Position numbers and translations under genes: made by a program
Shown: piece after piece, positions 1-6,733 of the stretch
How the letters are laid out: the number at the start of each line of letters is the position of its first letter
Numbering within the stretch: the first letter of the stretch is position 1
Assembly (NCBI RefSeq): GCF_001748365.1
Contig: NZ_BDHH01000006.1
Location: forward strand, 180,168 to 244,167
DNA length: 64,000 bases
Direction: 5' to 3'
Source: Fusibacter sp. 3D3
GTDB taxonomy: Bacteria > Bacillota > Clostridia > Peptostreptococcales > Acidaminobacteraceae
Notes under the pieces: generated by a model
Seen by the model: the letters and a program-made list of their open reading frames with translations, nothing else
Database searches by the model: none
Told to the model about the DNA's origin: nothing

Positions 1-50
1 AACAGTGGGATTCAAGGGTTTCTTTTTTTGCGTTTTTTTGTAGCGTAAAT

Positions 51-1763
51 CTATCTCGTTTTGGTTTCTGAAATATTTTTTTTAATCTGTTGAAGTGTTC
101 TTATCTTCGTTGAAAAATCAACATTTGTCACGTCTCCGATATCCTTTAAAACTTCATCGTAATAATCAAACAAGTAATAGTTTTGATCTACATTTGTACA
201 TGTACATTTGCTTAAACTGTCGATGATGCGTGTGATGGTGTGTTTGCCATCCATTTTAAACTCTAAAATCCTAGCAAGCACCAAAGCTATGAAGCATGTT
301 AAGAAATGTGCTTTGATGTGGTCTTGTGTTGAAACATATACAGGTCTCGTTTCAAGATCACTTTTGGTAACCTTAAAGGATTCTTCTATCTTCCAAAGGC
401 CTCTGTAGATTTCAATCACTTCACTGGCACTCTTCTTGTATTCGCTTGTGATGAGCACGTAGTAGCCATCAAGAGCCTCTTGCGCTTTTATTTTCTCCTC
501 ATCAAGGCTTAAAGCAGTTATATCAGCAATTTCGCCAGTATCTTTTACAAAACTAAGGTTCTTCACATATCCAGCAGCCCCATAGGATGTAGAGCGATTA
601 TAGTTTGAAGGTGTTTTTATAAGCTTCTTAGCTTTTTCAATGGCTTTAGCGCGTTCCATCCTAGCTTTCTTCGCATATTTTTCGCTATAGAAAACCACTT
701 GCTTGGCATCGATGGTTTTCTTTTGCTTTTTTCCAGAAGTCATGGTAACCCAAATTTCAGTCGGGTAAATGCGTTCCTTCCACTTATAGTCATCCCCTTT
801 AAAAACATAGCCCTCTTCATCTAAAATATAGTCTTTTAAAGCTTTGTTGGCGCCTCTAGCGGAGTAACTAAAAACAAAGCCATCGTTTGCTGAAAGTGTG
901 TACTGAATGTTGTCACCTGTGGACATCCCTTTGTCAGCAACCACGATGACTTTTCCTAAATCAAACTCTTTTTTCATTCTAGAAAAAGTGGGTCTGTAGG
1001 TGAGACAGTCATTGGTATTGCCTGAATAAAGATCGTAGGTAATGGGGATGCCGTTGGTGTCCATGAAAAGGCCCATTTGAACAATGGGGTTTGGACGATG
1101 CTCTTTGCTGACGCCTTTGCACCTAAAAGCATCTTCACAATCCGATTCAAAATAATAATTGGTGACATCGTAGTAAACAAGGCTGGTATCTCGTCCGTAG
1201 TTTTCTTTGACTTTTTCATTCATCCATAGCTGCAACTCATTGCCTTTTTCATTGAAAAAACTCAGTGCGCGGTAGACGTCATCAAGAGAGTAATGAGCGT
1301 TTTCAAAAAAATCATTTCGCTGATCATAGGCTTTCTTTTTAGAGCCTGGGTTAAGGAGTCTTGAAAAAACAAGGAGCTTCATGATGTTATTGGTGCTCGC
1401 CTCAATCTTCGTTGAACGTTGGCGATTGATGAGAAACTTGTCAATTTCAAGTGTGTGGTAGATGGCGCTGAAAGCGGCATAGCCAAAGTTTTTACGGTTG
1501 TTGGTGCCGACTTCTAATTTGTCATTAGATTTGTACTTAACAAGAATATCTGAATTTTCAAAAGCTTTTTTTTGATTCATTTCGCAGATGATTTTTTCGT
1601 AATAAGCAATGGGATCTTTAAACTTTTTTTCTAGTTCATCTAAATAGCCTAGACTTTCAATGGTTCTTGATTTAGTTTTTTTAGTTGTTTTATCTCGATA
1701 GCTTTCAACAATAGAAAGATAGACACGTCCTGTGTGTTTTTGATTAATTTTACGTAGAAACAT
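51..1763 (-). CDS. IS1634-family DDE transposase
   Basis: Transposase of about 570 residues, the usual size for this family. The N-terminus (MFLRKINQKHTGRVYL then a SRTIESLGYLDEL stretch) is the typical IS1634 opening. Candidate catalytic residues are Asp in VYYDVTNYYF (about residue 199), Asp in VVADKGM (about 274) and Glu in YRGLWKIEESF (about 456). The ATG at 1763 is chosen because AGGAG precedes it by 7 bases; a longer frame to 1811 has no ribosome site. The reading frame is intact, so the element may be active. A different transposase of the same family enters at the right edge of the window. Confidence 0.9.
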   Translation of the reverse strand: MFLRKINQKHTGRVYLSIVESYRDKTTKKTKSRTIESLGYLDELEKKFKDPIAYYEKIICEMNQKKAFENSDILVKYKSNDKLEVGTNNRKNFGYAAFSAIYHTLEIDKFLINRQRSTKIEASTNNIMKLLVFSRLLNPGSKKKAYDQRNDFFENAHYSLDDVYRALSFFNEKGNELQLWMNEKVKENYGRDTSLVYYDVTNYYFESDCEDAFRCKGVSKEHRPNPIVQMGLFMDTNGIPITYDLYSGNTNDCLTYRPTFSRMKKEFDLGKVIVVADKGMSTGDNIQYTLSANDGFVFSYSARGANKALKDYILDEEGYVFKGDDYKWKERIYPTEIWVTMTSGKKQKKTIDAKQVVFYSEKYAKKARMERAKAIEKAKKLIKTPSNYNRSTSYGAAGYVKNLSFVKDTGEIADITALSLDEEKIKAQEALDGYYVLITSEYKKSASEVIEIYRGLWKIEESFKVTKSDLETRPVYVSTQDHIKAHFLTCFIALVLARILEFKMDGKHTITRIIDSLSKCTCTNVDQNYYLFDYYDEVLKDIGDVTNVDFSTKIRTLQQIKKNISETKTR

Positions 1764-1791
1764 ATTATTACTCCTAAACAAAGATATTACA

Positions 1792-1820
1792 ATTATACCA
1801 TAATAAATCACTTTAATCCA
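1792..1820 (-). promoter_or_regulatory. Transposase promoter
   Basis: A perfect TATAAT (complement of 1792-1797) stands about 30 bases before the start codon. The matching -35 at 17-bp spacing (complement of 1815-1820, TGGATT) is poor, consistent with a weakly expressed transposase. Confidence 0.5.
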
Positions 1821-1850
1821 TAATAAAATGAAAGAAAAATAAAATAAAAA

Positions 1851-1887
1851 ATCCCTAGACCAGTTAAAACAACTTTAGTCTAGGGAT
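1851..1887 (-). terminator. Hairpin guarding the transposase from outside transcription
   Basis: ATCCCTAGAC and GTCTAGGGAT form a 10-bp perfect stem, with AGTT/AACT able to pair inside the loop. Read leftward into the transposase it is followed by TTTTTTATTTTATTTTTC, the form of an intrinsic terminator. It lies upstream of the transposase promoter, so it would stop read-in transcription from flanking DNA. Confidence 0.6.
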
Positions 1888-1891
1888 ACCT

Positions 1892-2041
1892 ATGTATTAT
1901 TTTGCTGCAAAACTCGGGATGTTATTTGTTCATGAAATACCTTCATCGCAAGCGATTATGGGTGGTATTATAGTAGTCTTTGCCATAGTAAGCCGCAATA
2001 TATACCTTACGAGAGCCGCAAAAAAACAATTGGCACTTTAG
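1892..2041 (+). pseudogene. C-terminal remnant of an EamA/DMT transporter
   Basis: A 49-codon frame (MYYFAAKLGMLFVHEIPSSQ and onward) resembles the last helices of EamA-family permeases: the hallmark HEIPS or GEPLS turn, then a Gly-Gly helix and a short basic tail. The frame stays open leftward into the insertion-sequence end, and nothing resembling the missing roughly 250 residues lies to the left in the window. The simplest reading is that the insertion truncated the gene. It is probably not expressed. Confidence 0.55.
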
Positions 2042-2084
2042 TTGAAAGAAAATAAACTGGATGTGATTGTTTTGGCAACTTTTC

Positions 2085-2113
2085 TTGTGTTATGCACTAT
2101 GAATTGTTATAAT
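2085..2113 (+). promoter_or_regulatory. Promoter of the U32 peptidase unit
   Basis: TTGTGT (2085-2090), 17-bp spacer, TATAAT (2108-2113). Start is expected near 2120, about 40 bases before the small upstream frame. Confidence 0.5.
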
Positions 2114-2161
2114 GCTACTGTGACAAATTTAGACATTTTTTTAGAATAGAGGTTCACAAAA

Positions 2162-2239
2162 ATGATCCAAACAGAAAAAATTTGCAACCCAATAGAAACA
2201 CTTAGCCTAAGTATCGAAAAATATGGAGGAAAAAAATGA
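2162..2239 (+). CDS. 25-residue upstream ORF coupled to the U32 peptidase
   Basis: ATG at 2162 is preceded by AGAGGTTCACAAAA. The frame runs 25 codons (starts MIQTEKICNP, ends EKYGGKK), and its TGA overlaps the next start codon in an ATGA arrangement (2236-2239). The ribosome site of the U32 gene (GGAGG) lies inside its last codons. This geometry is typical of translational coupling or of a leader peptide controlling the downstream gene. I do not recognise the peptide. It holds one Cys and no hydrophobic segment. Confidence 0.45.
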   Translation: MIQTEKICNPIETLSLSIEKYGGKK

Positions 2240-4479
2240 CTGAATTATTAGCACCAGCAGGAAATATGGAAGCTTTAAAAGCTGCAATTTCTAATGGTTG
2301 TGATGCAATATACTTAGGTATGCAAAAATTTGGTGCACGTGCATACTCCTCTAATTTTGATTTAGAATCGTTAAAAGAAGCGGTTACGTACGCGCACCTG
2401 AGGCATGTTAAAATCTATGTTACAATGAATACCATCGTTTTCGAAAATGAAGTTCTAGAAATGAAATCACAGATGCACGCTTTAAATGAAATCGGTGTGG
2501 ATGGCATTATCGTCCAAGATCTGGCCGCTTTTGATTATATCGTTAAAAACTTTCTCGATATGGAAGCGCATTGTTCAACTCAAATGGGAATAGACGATTT
2601 AGACGGCACTTTACTCTTTAAAGAACTGGGTGCTAAAAGAGTTGTTCTATCCCGTGAGGTTGAGATTGAAAAAGTAAAAGAGATCAAAAGAATTGCTAAA
2701 ATACCACTTGAAATTTTTGTTCACGGTGCTCTATGTGTCTCTTATTCTGGTAACTGTCTCATGTCTGGATTAATCGGCTATCGAAGCGGAAATCGAGGAA
2801 GATGTGTGGGGTCATGTCGTAAAGAATACGAACTGATTGATAAGACAACCAATACGGTTTTAGGGAAGAACTATATTCTATCGACTAAGGACCTAAACAC
2901 AATTGATCATATTGATGATTTAAAAGAAATTGATTCTTTAAAAATAGAAGGTCGAATGAAAGAGCCTGCGTATGTTGCTAATGTTGTATCCAGATATCGC
3001 ATGGCCTTAGATCATACCATAACAGAAGAAGATAAAGAACATCTGAACAAAACATTCAACAGGACCTATACGAAAGGCTATTTGTTTCACGAGGATGTGA
3101 AAGAGATTACAAACGTCTTAAGACCCAATAACTTTGGTTATGAGATTGGCAGAATTAGCAAAATCGTTAAAAACATGTATGAAATAACACTCAACAGACC
3201 CTTAAATCAAAACGATATCATCCGAATTAGTCATAACAATGAAGATGTTATTTTAAATGTTGTAAAACTGTATGATAAAGAGGGCAATTTAATCAATAAA
3301 GCAGATGATGTGTGCTATATCAAACTCAAAGAAAAGATGTCTAAAGGCGATTTGGTCTATATAACGAAGGATAATCTCTATTACAAGGCTTTAGAATCAT
3401 CACTGGAAAAGGAATTTAAGCGTTTTAACCTAGATATTAAAGTGTATGCACATCCAGATTCAAAACTGATCATAGAGGCATCTGGCTTAGGCTTCACTTA
3501 TTTATATGAAAATGACGAAATACTAGGCGAAGCAATTAATAATCCAACGACTAAAGAGCAAGTCATAAAGCAATTTTCAAGATTGAATGATACGATATTC
3601 GAACTTAAATCTGTCGATTATGAAGCCTTTGGTGCATTTATTCCCGCTAAACTGTTAAATGCAGCAAGAAGAGATATTGTACAAGGCTTATATGATTTAA
3701 AGCTTAACAGCCAAAAGAAAAGAACCAAGGCGATAAAATCAAAAGAAAAAATATGCTTTCCTCCTAAAAAACCATACTTTACGGCTTCTGTAACAACTCA
3801 GGTACAGTATGAGGCTTGCGTGAGCTGTGGCATTGAAGAAATCTATTTTGAAAACATTGTTAGAAGAAACCAAAACGATTACGAGCAAAAAGAAGGTCAA
3901 CTCCTCATTGGCGGATATGGCGGAATTCATCACTACAGAGAATCAAATCCTTTTATTACGGACTATTCACTAAATGTTGTCAATGCTACGAGTTGCTATG
4001 AACTCTATAGATTAGGTGCGAAACGTGTTACTATGTCTTATGAGCTCAATAAGCACCAAATAGACGATTTAACAAATGCCTACTTTGAAGAAAATGATGG
4101 CTATCCTGCACTGGAGATGATCGTATACGGCAGAGCACCTTTGATGTTTACAAAATATTGTCCCCTTAAAAAAATGAATTTATGCGGTGTTTGCAAATCA
4201 AATCACTATGAGCTAAAAGATGAGCACGGCACTTTCCCAATCATATCTCATGACGATTGTACCGCAACGATTCTCAACGGGAAGACGCTTAACCTCTTAG
4301 ATGAGCTACAAAACATAAAAGGTGTCGAGGCATTTAGATTAAACTTCACAGTTGAATCTAAAGAACAGGTTGTTAACACGATTAATAACGCCTTAAGCAA
4401 ATTAAATGGTATCGCGAGTAAATCTGTCTTTAATCCAGAAACGGACACAAGAGGACATTTTAATAAAGAGATTTTGTAA
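2236..4479 (+). CDS. U32 family peptidase-like protein (RlhA-type, DUF3656-like)
   Basis: A 747-residue member of the U32 family. These proteins were once called collagenase-like peptidases; several are now known to act in RNA hydroxylation (TrhP on tRNA, RlhA on 23S rRNA). The signature is complete at about residues 159-177: EIFVHGALCVSYSGNCLMS, followed by a second Cys pair in RGRCVGSCRKEY. The N-terminal TIM-barrel (ELLAPAGNMEALKAAI) is typical. A long C-terminal part with a KYCPLKKMNLCGVC Cys cluster matches the long Clostridia form rather than the short TrhP types. Start: GGAGG 7 bases before the ATG. The substrate is inferred from family only. Confidence 0.85.
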   Translation: MTELLAPAGNMEALKAAISNGCDAIYLGMQKFGARAYSSNFDLESLKEAVTYAHLRHVKIYVTMNTIVFENEVLEMKSQMHALNEIGVDGIIVQDLAAFDYIVKNFLDMEAHCSTQMGIDDLDGTLLFKELGAKRVVLSREVEIEKVKEIKRIAKIPLEIFVHGALCVSYSGNCLMSGLIGYRSGNRGRCVGSCRKEYELIDKTTNTVLGKNYILSTKDLNTIDHIDDLKEIDSLKIEGRMKEPAYVANVVSRYRMALDHTITEEDKEHLNKTFNRTYTKGYLFHEDVKEITNVLRPNNFGYEIGRISKIVKNMYEITLNRPLNQNDIIRISHNNEDVILNVVKLYDKEGNLINKADDVCYIKLKEKMSKGDLVYITKDNLYYKALESSLEKEFKRFNLDIKVYAHPDSKLIIEASGLGFTYLYENDEILGEAINNPTTKEQVIKQFSRLNDTIFELKSVDYEAFGAFIPAKLLNAARRDIVQGLYDLKLNSQKKRTKAIKSKEKICFPPKKPYFTASVTTQVQYEACVSCGIEEIYFENIVRRNQNDYEQKEGQLLIGGYGGIHHYRESNPFITDYSLNVVNATSCYELYRLGAKRVTMSYELNKHQIDDLTNAYFEENDGYPALEMIVYGRAPLMFTKYCPLKKMNLCGVCKSNHYELKDEHGTFPIISHDDCTATILNGKTLNLLDELQNIKGVEAFRLNFTVESKEQVVNTINNALSKLNGIASKSVFNPETDTRGHFNKEIL

Positions 4480-4541
4480 GGACATCCCAGTCCAAATCTA
4501 GGATTCCAAATAAAAGACTTTAATCGCTATTTTTAAAAATT

Positions 4542-4582
4542 AAAGCGCTCCTTTGGGTGAATCCATCCAAAGGAGCGCTTTT
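4542..4582 (+). terminator. Bidirectional terminator between the U32 gene and the nitroreductase
   Basis: A 15-bp perfect stem AAAGCGCTCCTTTGG / CCAAAGGAGCGCTTT with a 10-base loop. T-rich sequence follows on both strands (TTTTCCC rightward, TTTAATTTTT leftward), so it can serve both convergent genes. Confidence 0.8.
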
Positions 4583-4616
4583 CCCATATTCAGTCTACTT
4601 TTGACACTCTAGTGCT

Positions 4617-5228
4617 CTATACGATTTCGAGGACTTCATCGAGTTCTCTTCTTGCTCTTCTTGGATAAAGTGCTTTACTTTCGTCATAATGACCCAATCC
4701 AATAAGCATAACCACTTCTTCATTTGCTTTTAAGTTAAAGGCTTTTTTGATCCCTTCAAAATCAACTCCACTCATTGCGTGACTGTCCACGCCGAGCTCT
4801 TTTGCCGCCAACATAATGGACATCGCATAGAGCCCTGCATTGCTCTCTGCAAACTTAATTTTGCGCTCTTCTGAACTGCCATATAAAAATCCAGCTGCAT
4901 CTATTGCACCTTTCGCTTGCTCATCTCCGATCATTGCCTTTAACTCTGCCCACATTGAATTATCTGGACTATACCCTTCTCGATCACCCACTATAATTAA
5001 AGTCATAGGTGCTTCTTTGATCTTAGGCTGTTTATTGGCATTTTCAAATAACATTTCTTTTTGAGCATCCGATTTTACTGCAACAACACGCCAAGGTTGT
5101 AAGTTGAAAGCAGATGGCGCAAGGCCAGCAAGTTCAATAATTTCTTTTAATGTCTCTGTTGAAACCTCTTTTTCTGGATTGAAAAAGTTGACCGATCTTC
5201 TCTGTGTGAATACTTCTCTTAATAACAT
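4617..5228 (-). CDS. Nitroreductase family FMN protein
   Basis: A 203-residue FMN-dependent nitroreductase fold. The N-terminal phosphate-binding motif QRRSVNFFN and the flavin-binding LAPSAFNLQPWRVV are evident, as is the C-terminal IGLGHYDE element. Such enzymes reduce nitro compounds, quinones or similar electrophiles with NAD(P)H. ATG at 5228 is preceded by GGAGGC; a longer frame has no ribosome site. A copy of the MarR operator of the adjacent regulator lies about 170 bases upstream (5397-5410), suggesting joint control by that regulator. Confidence 0.85.
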   Translation of the reverse strand: MLLREVFTQRRSVNFFNPEKEVSTETLKEIIELAGLAPSAFNLQPWRVVAVKSDAQKEMLFENANKQPKIKEAPMTLIIVGDREGYSPDNSMWAELKAMIGDEQAKGAIDAAGFLYGSSEERKIKFAESNAGLYAMSIMLAAKELGVDSHAMSGVDFEGIKKAFNLKANEEVVMLIGLGHYDESKALYPRRARRELDEVLEIV

Positions 5229-5396
5229 AATATTGCCTCCTTGTTTGATTAAAATCATTAGTTTTCGTCCAGTTTAGAGGCAGGAGTGTTTAACCTGCTC
5301 TAAGCGGTTAGACGAGAACGGGTCAGGCGAAACGAAGTTTCGACGGACAATGATTAATGTAATGGGTGTTTTGCATGTCTATACGACATCGTTTTA

Positions 5397-5410
5397 TTAC
5401 TAATTAGTGA
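5397..5410. promoter_or_regulatory. Second MarR operator, upstream of the nitroreductase
   Basis: TTACTAATTAGTGA differs at one position from the perfect palindrome TCACTAATTAGTGA in the marR promoter (6045-6058). It lies between marR and the nitroreductase gene, on the upstream side of the latter. Shared operators suggest a small regulon of two units. Confidence 0.6.
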
Positions 5411-5433
5411 TATCAGTTTAAAAAAAAGGGCAA

Positions 5434-5483
5434 TCCCCCCGATTGATGCCTCGGGGGGAATCTTTCGGCTCAAATCTTGTTGT
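5434..5483 (-). repeat. Terminator repeat, copy 1
   Basis: A 50-base block with one mismatch to 5538-5587. It contains the stem CCCCCCGAGGCATCAATCGGGGGG (leftward reading), then TTGCCCTTTTTTTT, so this copy keeps the T-run and is the functional intrinsic terminator of the marR unit. Confidence 0.75.
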
Positions 5484-5537
5484 AAGGACAACATTTGATG
5501 CATCTTTCGATGCCTCAAACCGATTTTCGCTTACAAT

Positions 5538-5587
5538 TCCCCCCGACTGATGCCTCGGGGGGAATCTTTCGGCTCAAATCTTGTTGT
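5538..5587 (-). repeat. Terminator repeat, copy 2, overlapping the marR 3' end
   Basis: Same 50-base block, 104 bases from copy 1, including the last codons of marR. The GC stem is present, but the following sequence (AATTGTAAGCG) lacks a T-run. The pair looks like a tandem duplication of the gene end and its terminator. Confidence 0.7.
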
Positions 5588-6032
5588 CTACCAATCCATT
5601 TAATTTTTTTAGTAAGTGGTGAAGTTGGTGTTTTTCTGCTTCGGTGAGTAACTTGAAAAAACGATTCAATTCCATGAGATGTAAATTGAAAACGGCTTCA
5701 ATCAAGGTCTCCCCTTTCGATGTCAACTGTATCCAAAAAGCTCTACGGTCTTCCGGATTAGACTGTCTGGTCACAAGACCTTCTTTTTCAAGATTTCTAA
5801 TGACCACGGTCATGTTTCCACTGGTGGATAAAGTCTTCTCAATCAACTCACAGATCTTCATATCCCCTTTGTGATATAAAGCTTCCAGAACACCAAACTG
5901 TGCTACTGTCAATTTATAAGGCGTAAGAAAATTTTGAAGGTCTCGTCCAAGTGATAATTGAGTTCTTGATAATGCAATGACCAGTTTTAAGTTAGTATCG
6001 TTTTCTTCACCATAAGTGTTTATCCTCTTCAT
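5574..6032 (-). CDS. MarR family transcriptional regulator
   Basis: A 152-residue winged-helix regulator. The core KLTVAQFGVLEALYHKGDMKICELIEK, the recognition helix (about residues 68-82, STSGNMTVVIRNLEKEGLV) and the wing with PEDRRAFWIQLTSKG are typical. MarR proteins repress their own and neighbouring genes and release DNA on binding phenolic or electrophilic ligands. The ATG lies only 6 bases beyond the -10 box, with no ribosome site, so the mRNA is predicted to be leaderless. Its operator fills the promoter spacer, and a second copy precedes the nitroreductase downstream. Confidence 0.9.
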   Translation of the reverse strand: MKRINTYGEENDTNLKLVIALSRTQLSLGRDLQNFLTPYKLTVAQFGVLEALYHKGDMKICELIEKTLSTSGNMTVVIRNLEKEGLVTRQSNPEDRRAFWIQLTSKGETLIEAVFNLHLMELNRFFKLLTEAEKHQLHHLLKKLNGLVDNKI

Positions 6033-6038
6033 GAAAAT

Positions 6039-6067
6039 AATATATCACTAATTAGTGACATTGTCAA
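6039..6067 (-). promoter_or_regulatory. marR promoter with operator filling the spacer
   Basis: Leftward: TTGACA (complement of 6062-6067), a 17-bp spacer, TATATT (complement of 6039-6044). The perfect palindrome TCACTAATTAGTGA occupies 6045-6058, directly between the boxes, so bound MarR would block polymerase. The ATG at 6030-6032 coincides with the expected transcription start. Confidence 0.85.
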
Positions 6068-6071
6068 TACG

Positions 6072-6491
6072 TTAATGCCCTTTCTTTTTTTCTTTTTTTT
6101 GCATTTGTTTTTTTTCAAATTTTATTTTTTCCTGCTGTTCTCTAAATGCCTTTGATTTAAAATGTCTCAGTTTTTTTTGGGAATCTCTTTCTGCTCTTAT
6201 GGCATCTTGAGCTTTGGTTGAAATACCAACCTTGCTCACTTCTTTTGAAACCAATCGCTGTAATCGTTTTGGATTTATTCGTTTAGATGCACTCTGTATA
6301 AATTCTGCGTCCTCGTTATAAAAGCCACTGAATTTTAGTTTAAAATAATACCGAGTGATAAAGTTCAGCAGTTCTTCTCCTTTGGGCTCCGCTCCAAAAG
6401 TTACCTTGCAAATACTGATTTTCCCATCAATTGTCTCTTCAAAAACACCAATCCAAAAAGAATTTTCATAAAAAACGGTTAATTGATTCAT
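6072..6491 (-). CDS. yjdF: YjdF-like protein (DUF2992)
   Basis: A 139-residue protein opening with MNQLTVFYENSFWIGVFEE and ending in a very basic coiled tail of Lys, Gln and Glu, the pattern of the YjdF/DUF2992 family. Its biochemical role is unknown. In Firmicutes the gene is often preceded by the yjdF riboswitch, which senses azaaromatic compounds. Here too it is preceded by a structured leader of about 110 bases. Start: GGAGG 5 bases before the ATG. It sits directly upstream of the MarR/nitroreductase genes, a context that suggests xenobiotic response. Confidence 0.7.
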   Translation of the reverse strand: MNQLTVFYENSFWIGVFEETIDGKISICKVTFGAEPKGEELLNFITRYYFKLKFSGFYNEDAEFIQSASKRINPKRLQRLVSKEVSKVGISTKAQDAIRAERDSQKKLRHFKSKAFREQQEKIKFEKKQMQKKEKKKGH

Positions 6492-6495
6492 AATG

Positions 6496-6602
6496 CCTCC
6501 TGTTTTTTGTGCATTTTTTGAGAAGGGACAACCCCAGGAGGGCAGGTTACTGACAGCATAGCTGCATCCGGACTACCTACCGGATCGTGTTTTTATCTCT
6601 GC
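6496..6602 (-). promoter_or_regulatory. Candidate yjdF riboswitch leader
   Basis: From the predicted start (about 6602) to the ribosome site, the leftward RNA can form ATCCGG/CCGGAT, GCAGC/GCTGT and GGG/CCC hairpins. CCTCCTG (complement of 6535-6541) is a perfect 7-base complement of the ribosome site CAGGAGG (complement of 6496-6502), so it could mask it. Position before yjdF and size fit the azaaromatic-sensing yjdF motif. I could not match the consensus from memory. Confidence 0.5.
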
Positions 6603-6608
6603 AATCTT

Positions 6609-6637
6609 ATGTTATCTAATTTTATTAACTTTGTCCA
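6609..6637 (-). promoter_or_regulatory. yjdF promoter
   Basis: Leftward TGGACA (complement of 6632-6637), 17-bp spacer, TAACAT (complement of 6609-6614). It places the start at the beginning of the structured leader. Confidence 0.45.
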
Positions 6638-6664
6638 TATGAGATTTCAGTCGACAAAAACAGG

Positions 6665-6689
6665 TAAGCGCCCTAAATACGAACGCTTA
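6665..6689 (-). terminator. Probable clpB terminator
   Basis: TAAGCG/CGCTTA stem with a 13-base loop, followed leftward by CCTGTTTTTG. It lies just beyond the clpB stop. The stem is short, so efficiency is uncertain. Confidence 0.45.
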
Positions 6690-6699
6690 TCATGTCTTC

Positions 6700-6733
6700 T
6701 ATTTAATTCAACCTCTTATTTAATTCAACCCCT
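6700..6733. repeat. 17-bp tandem duplication at the clpB stop
   Basis: Two adjacent copies of TATTTAATTCAACC(T/C)CT (6700-6716 and 6717-6733) immediately beyond the clpB coding end. One mismatch; looks like recent slippage. Confidence 0.7.

Larger units (their letters stand above)
1..1887 (-). mobile_element. IS1634/IS4-type insertion sequence, left end outside or at window edge
   Basis: The element consists of one transposase gene read leftwards plus its promoter end on the right. The right boundary is inferred near 1880-1891, where the coding tail of an EamA transporter begins. A 10-bp inverted repeat (1851-1860 and 1878-1887) lies at this end and, read inward, is followed by a T-rich run. 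The left terminal repeat could not be found in the 50 bases beyond the stop codon, so it may lie outside the window. Target-site duplication cannot be judged. Confidence 0.7.
5229..5573. other. 345-base intergenic region with a duplicated terminator
   Basis: No coding frame is evident. It holds the presumed nitroreductase leader, including a short CGAAAC/GTTTCG hairpin near 5317-5334, the second MarR operator (5397-5410), and two copies of a 50-base terminator repeat. Confidence 0.6.
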
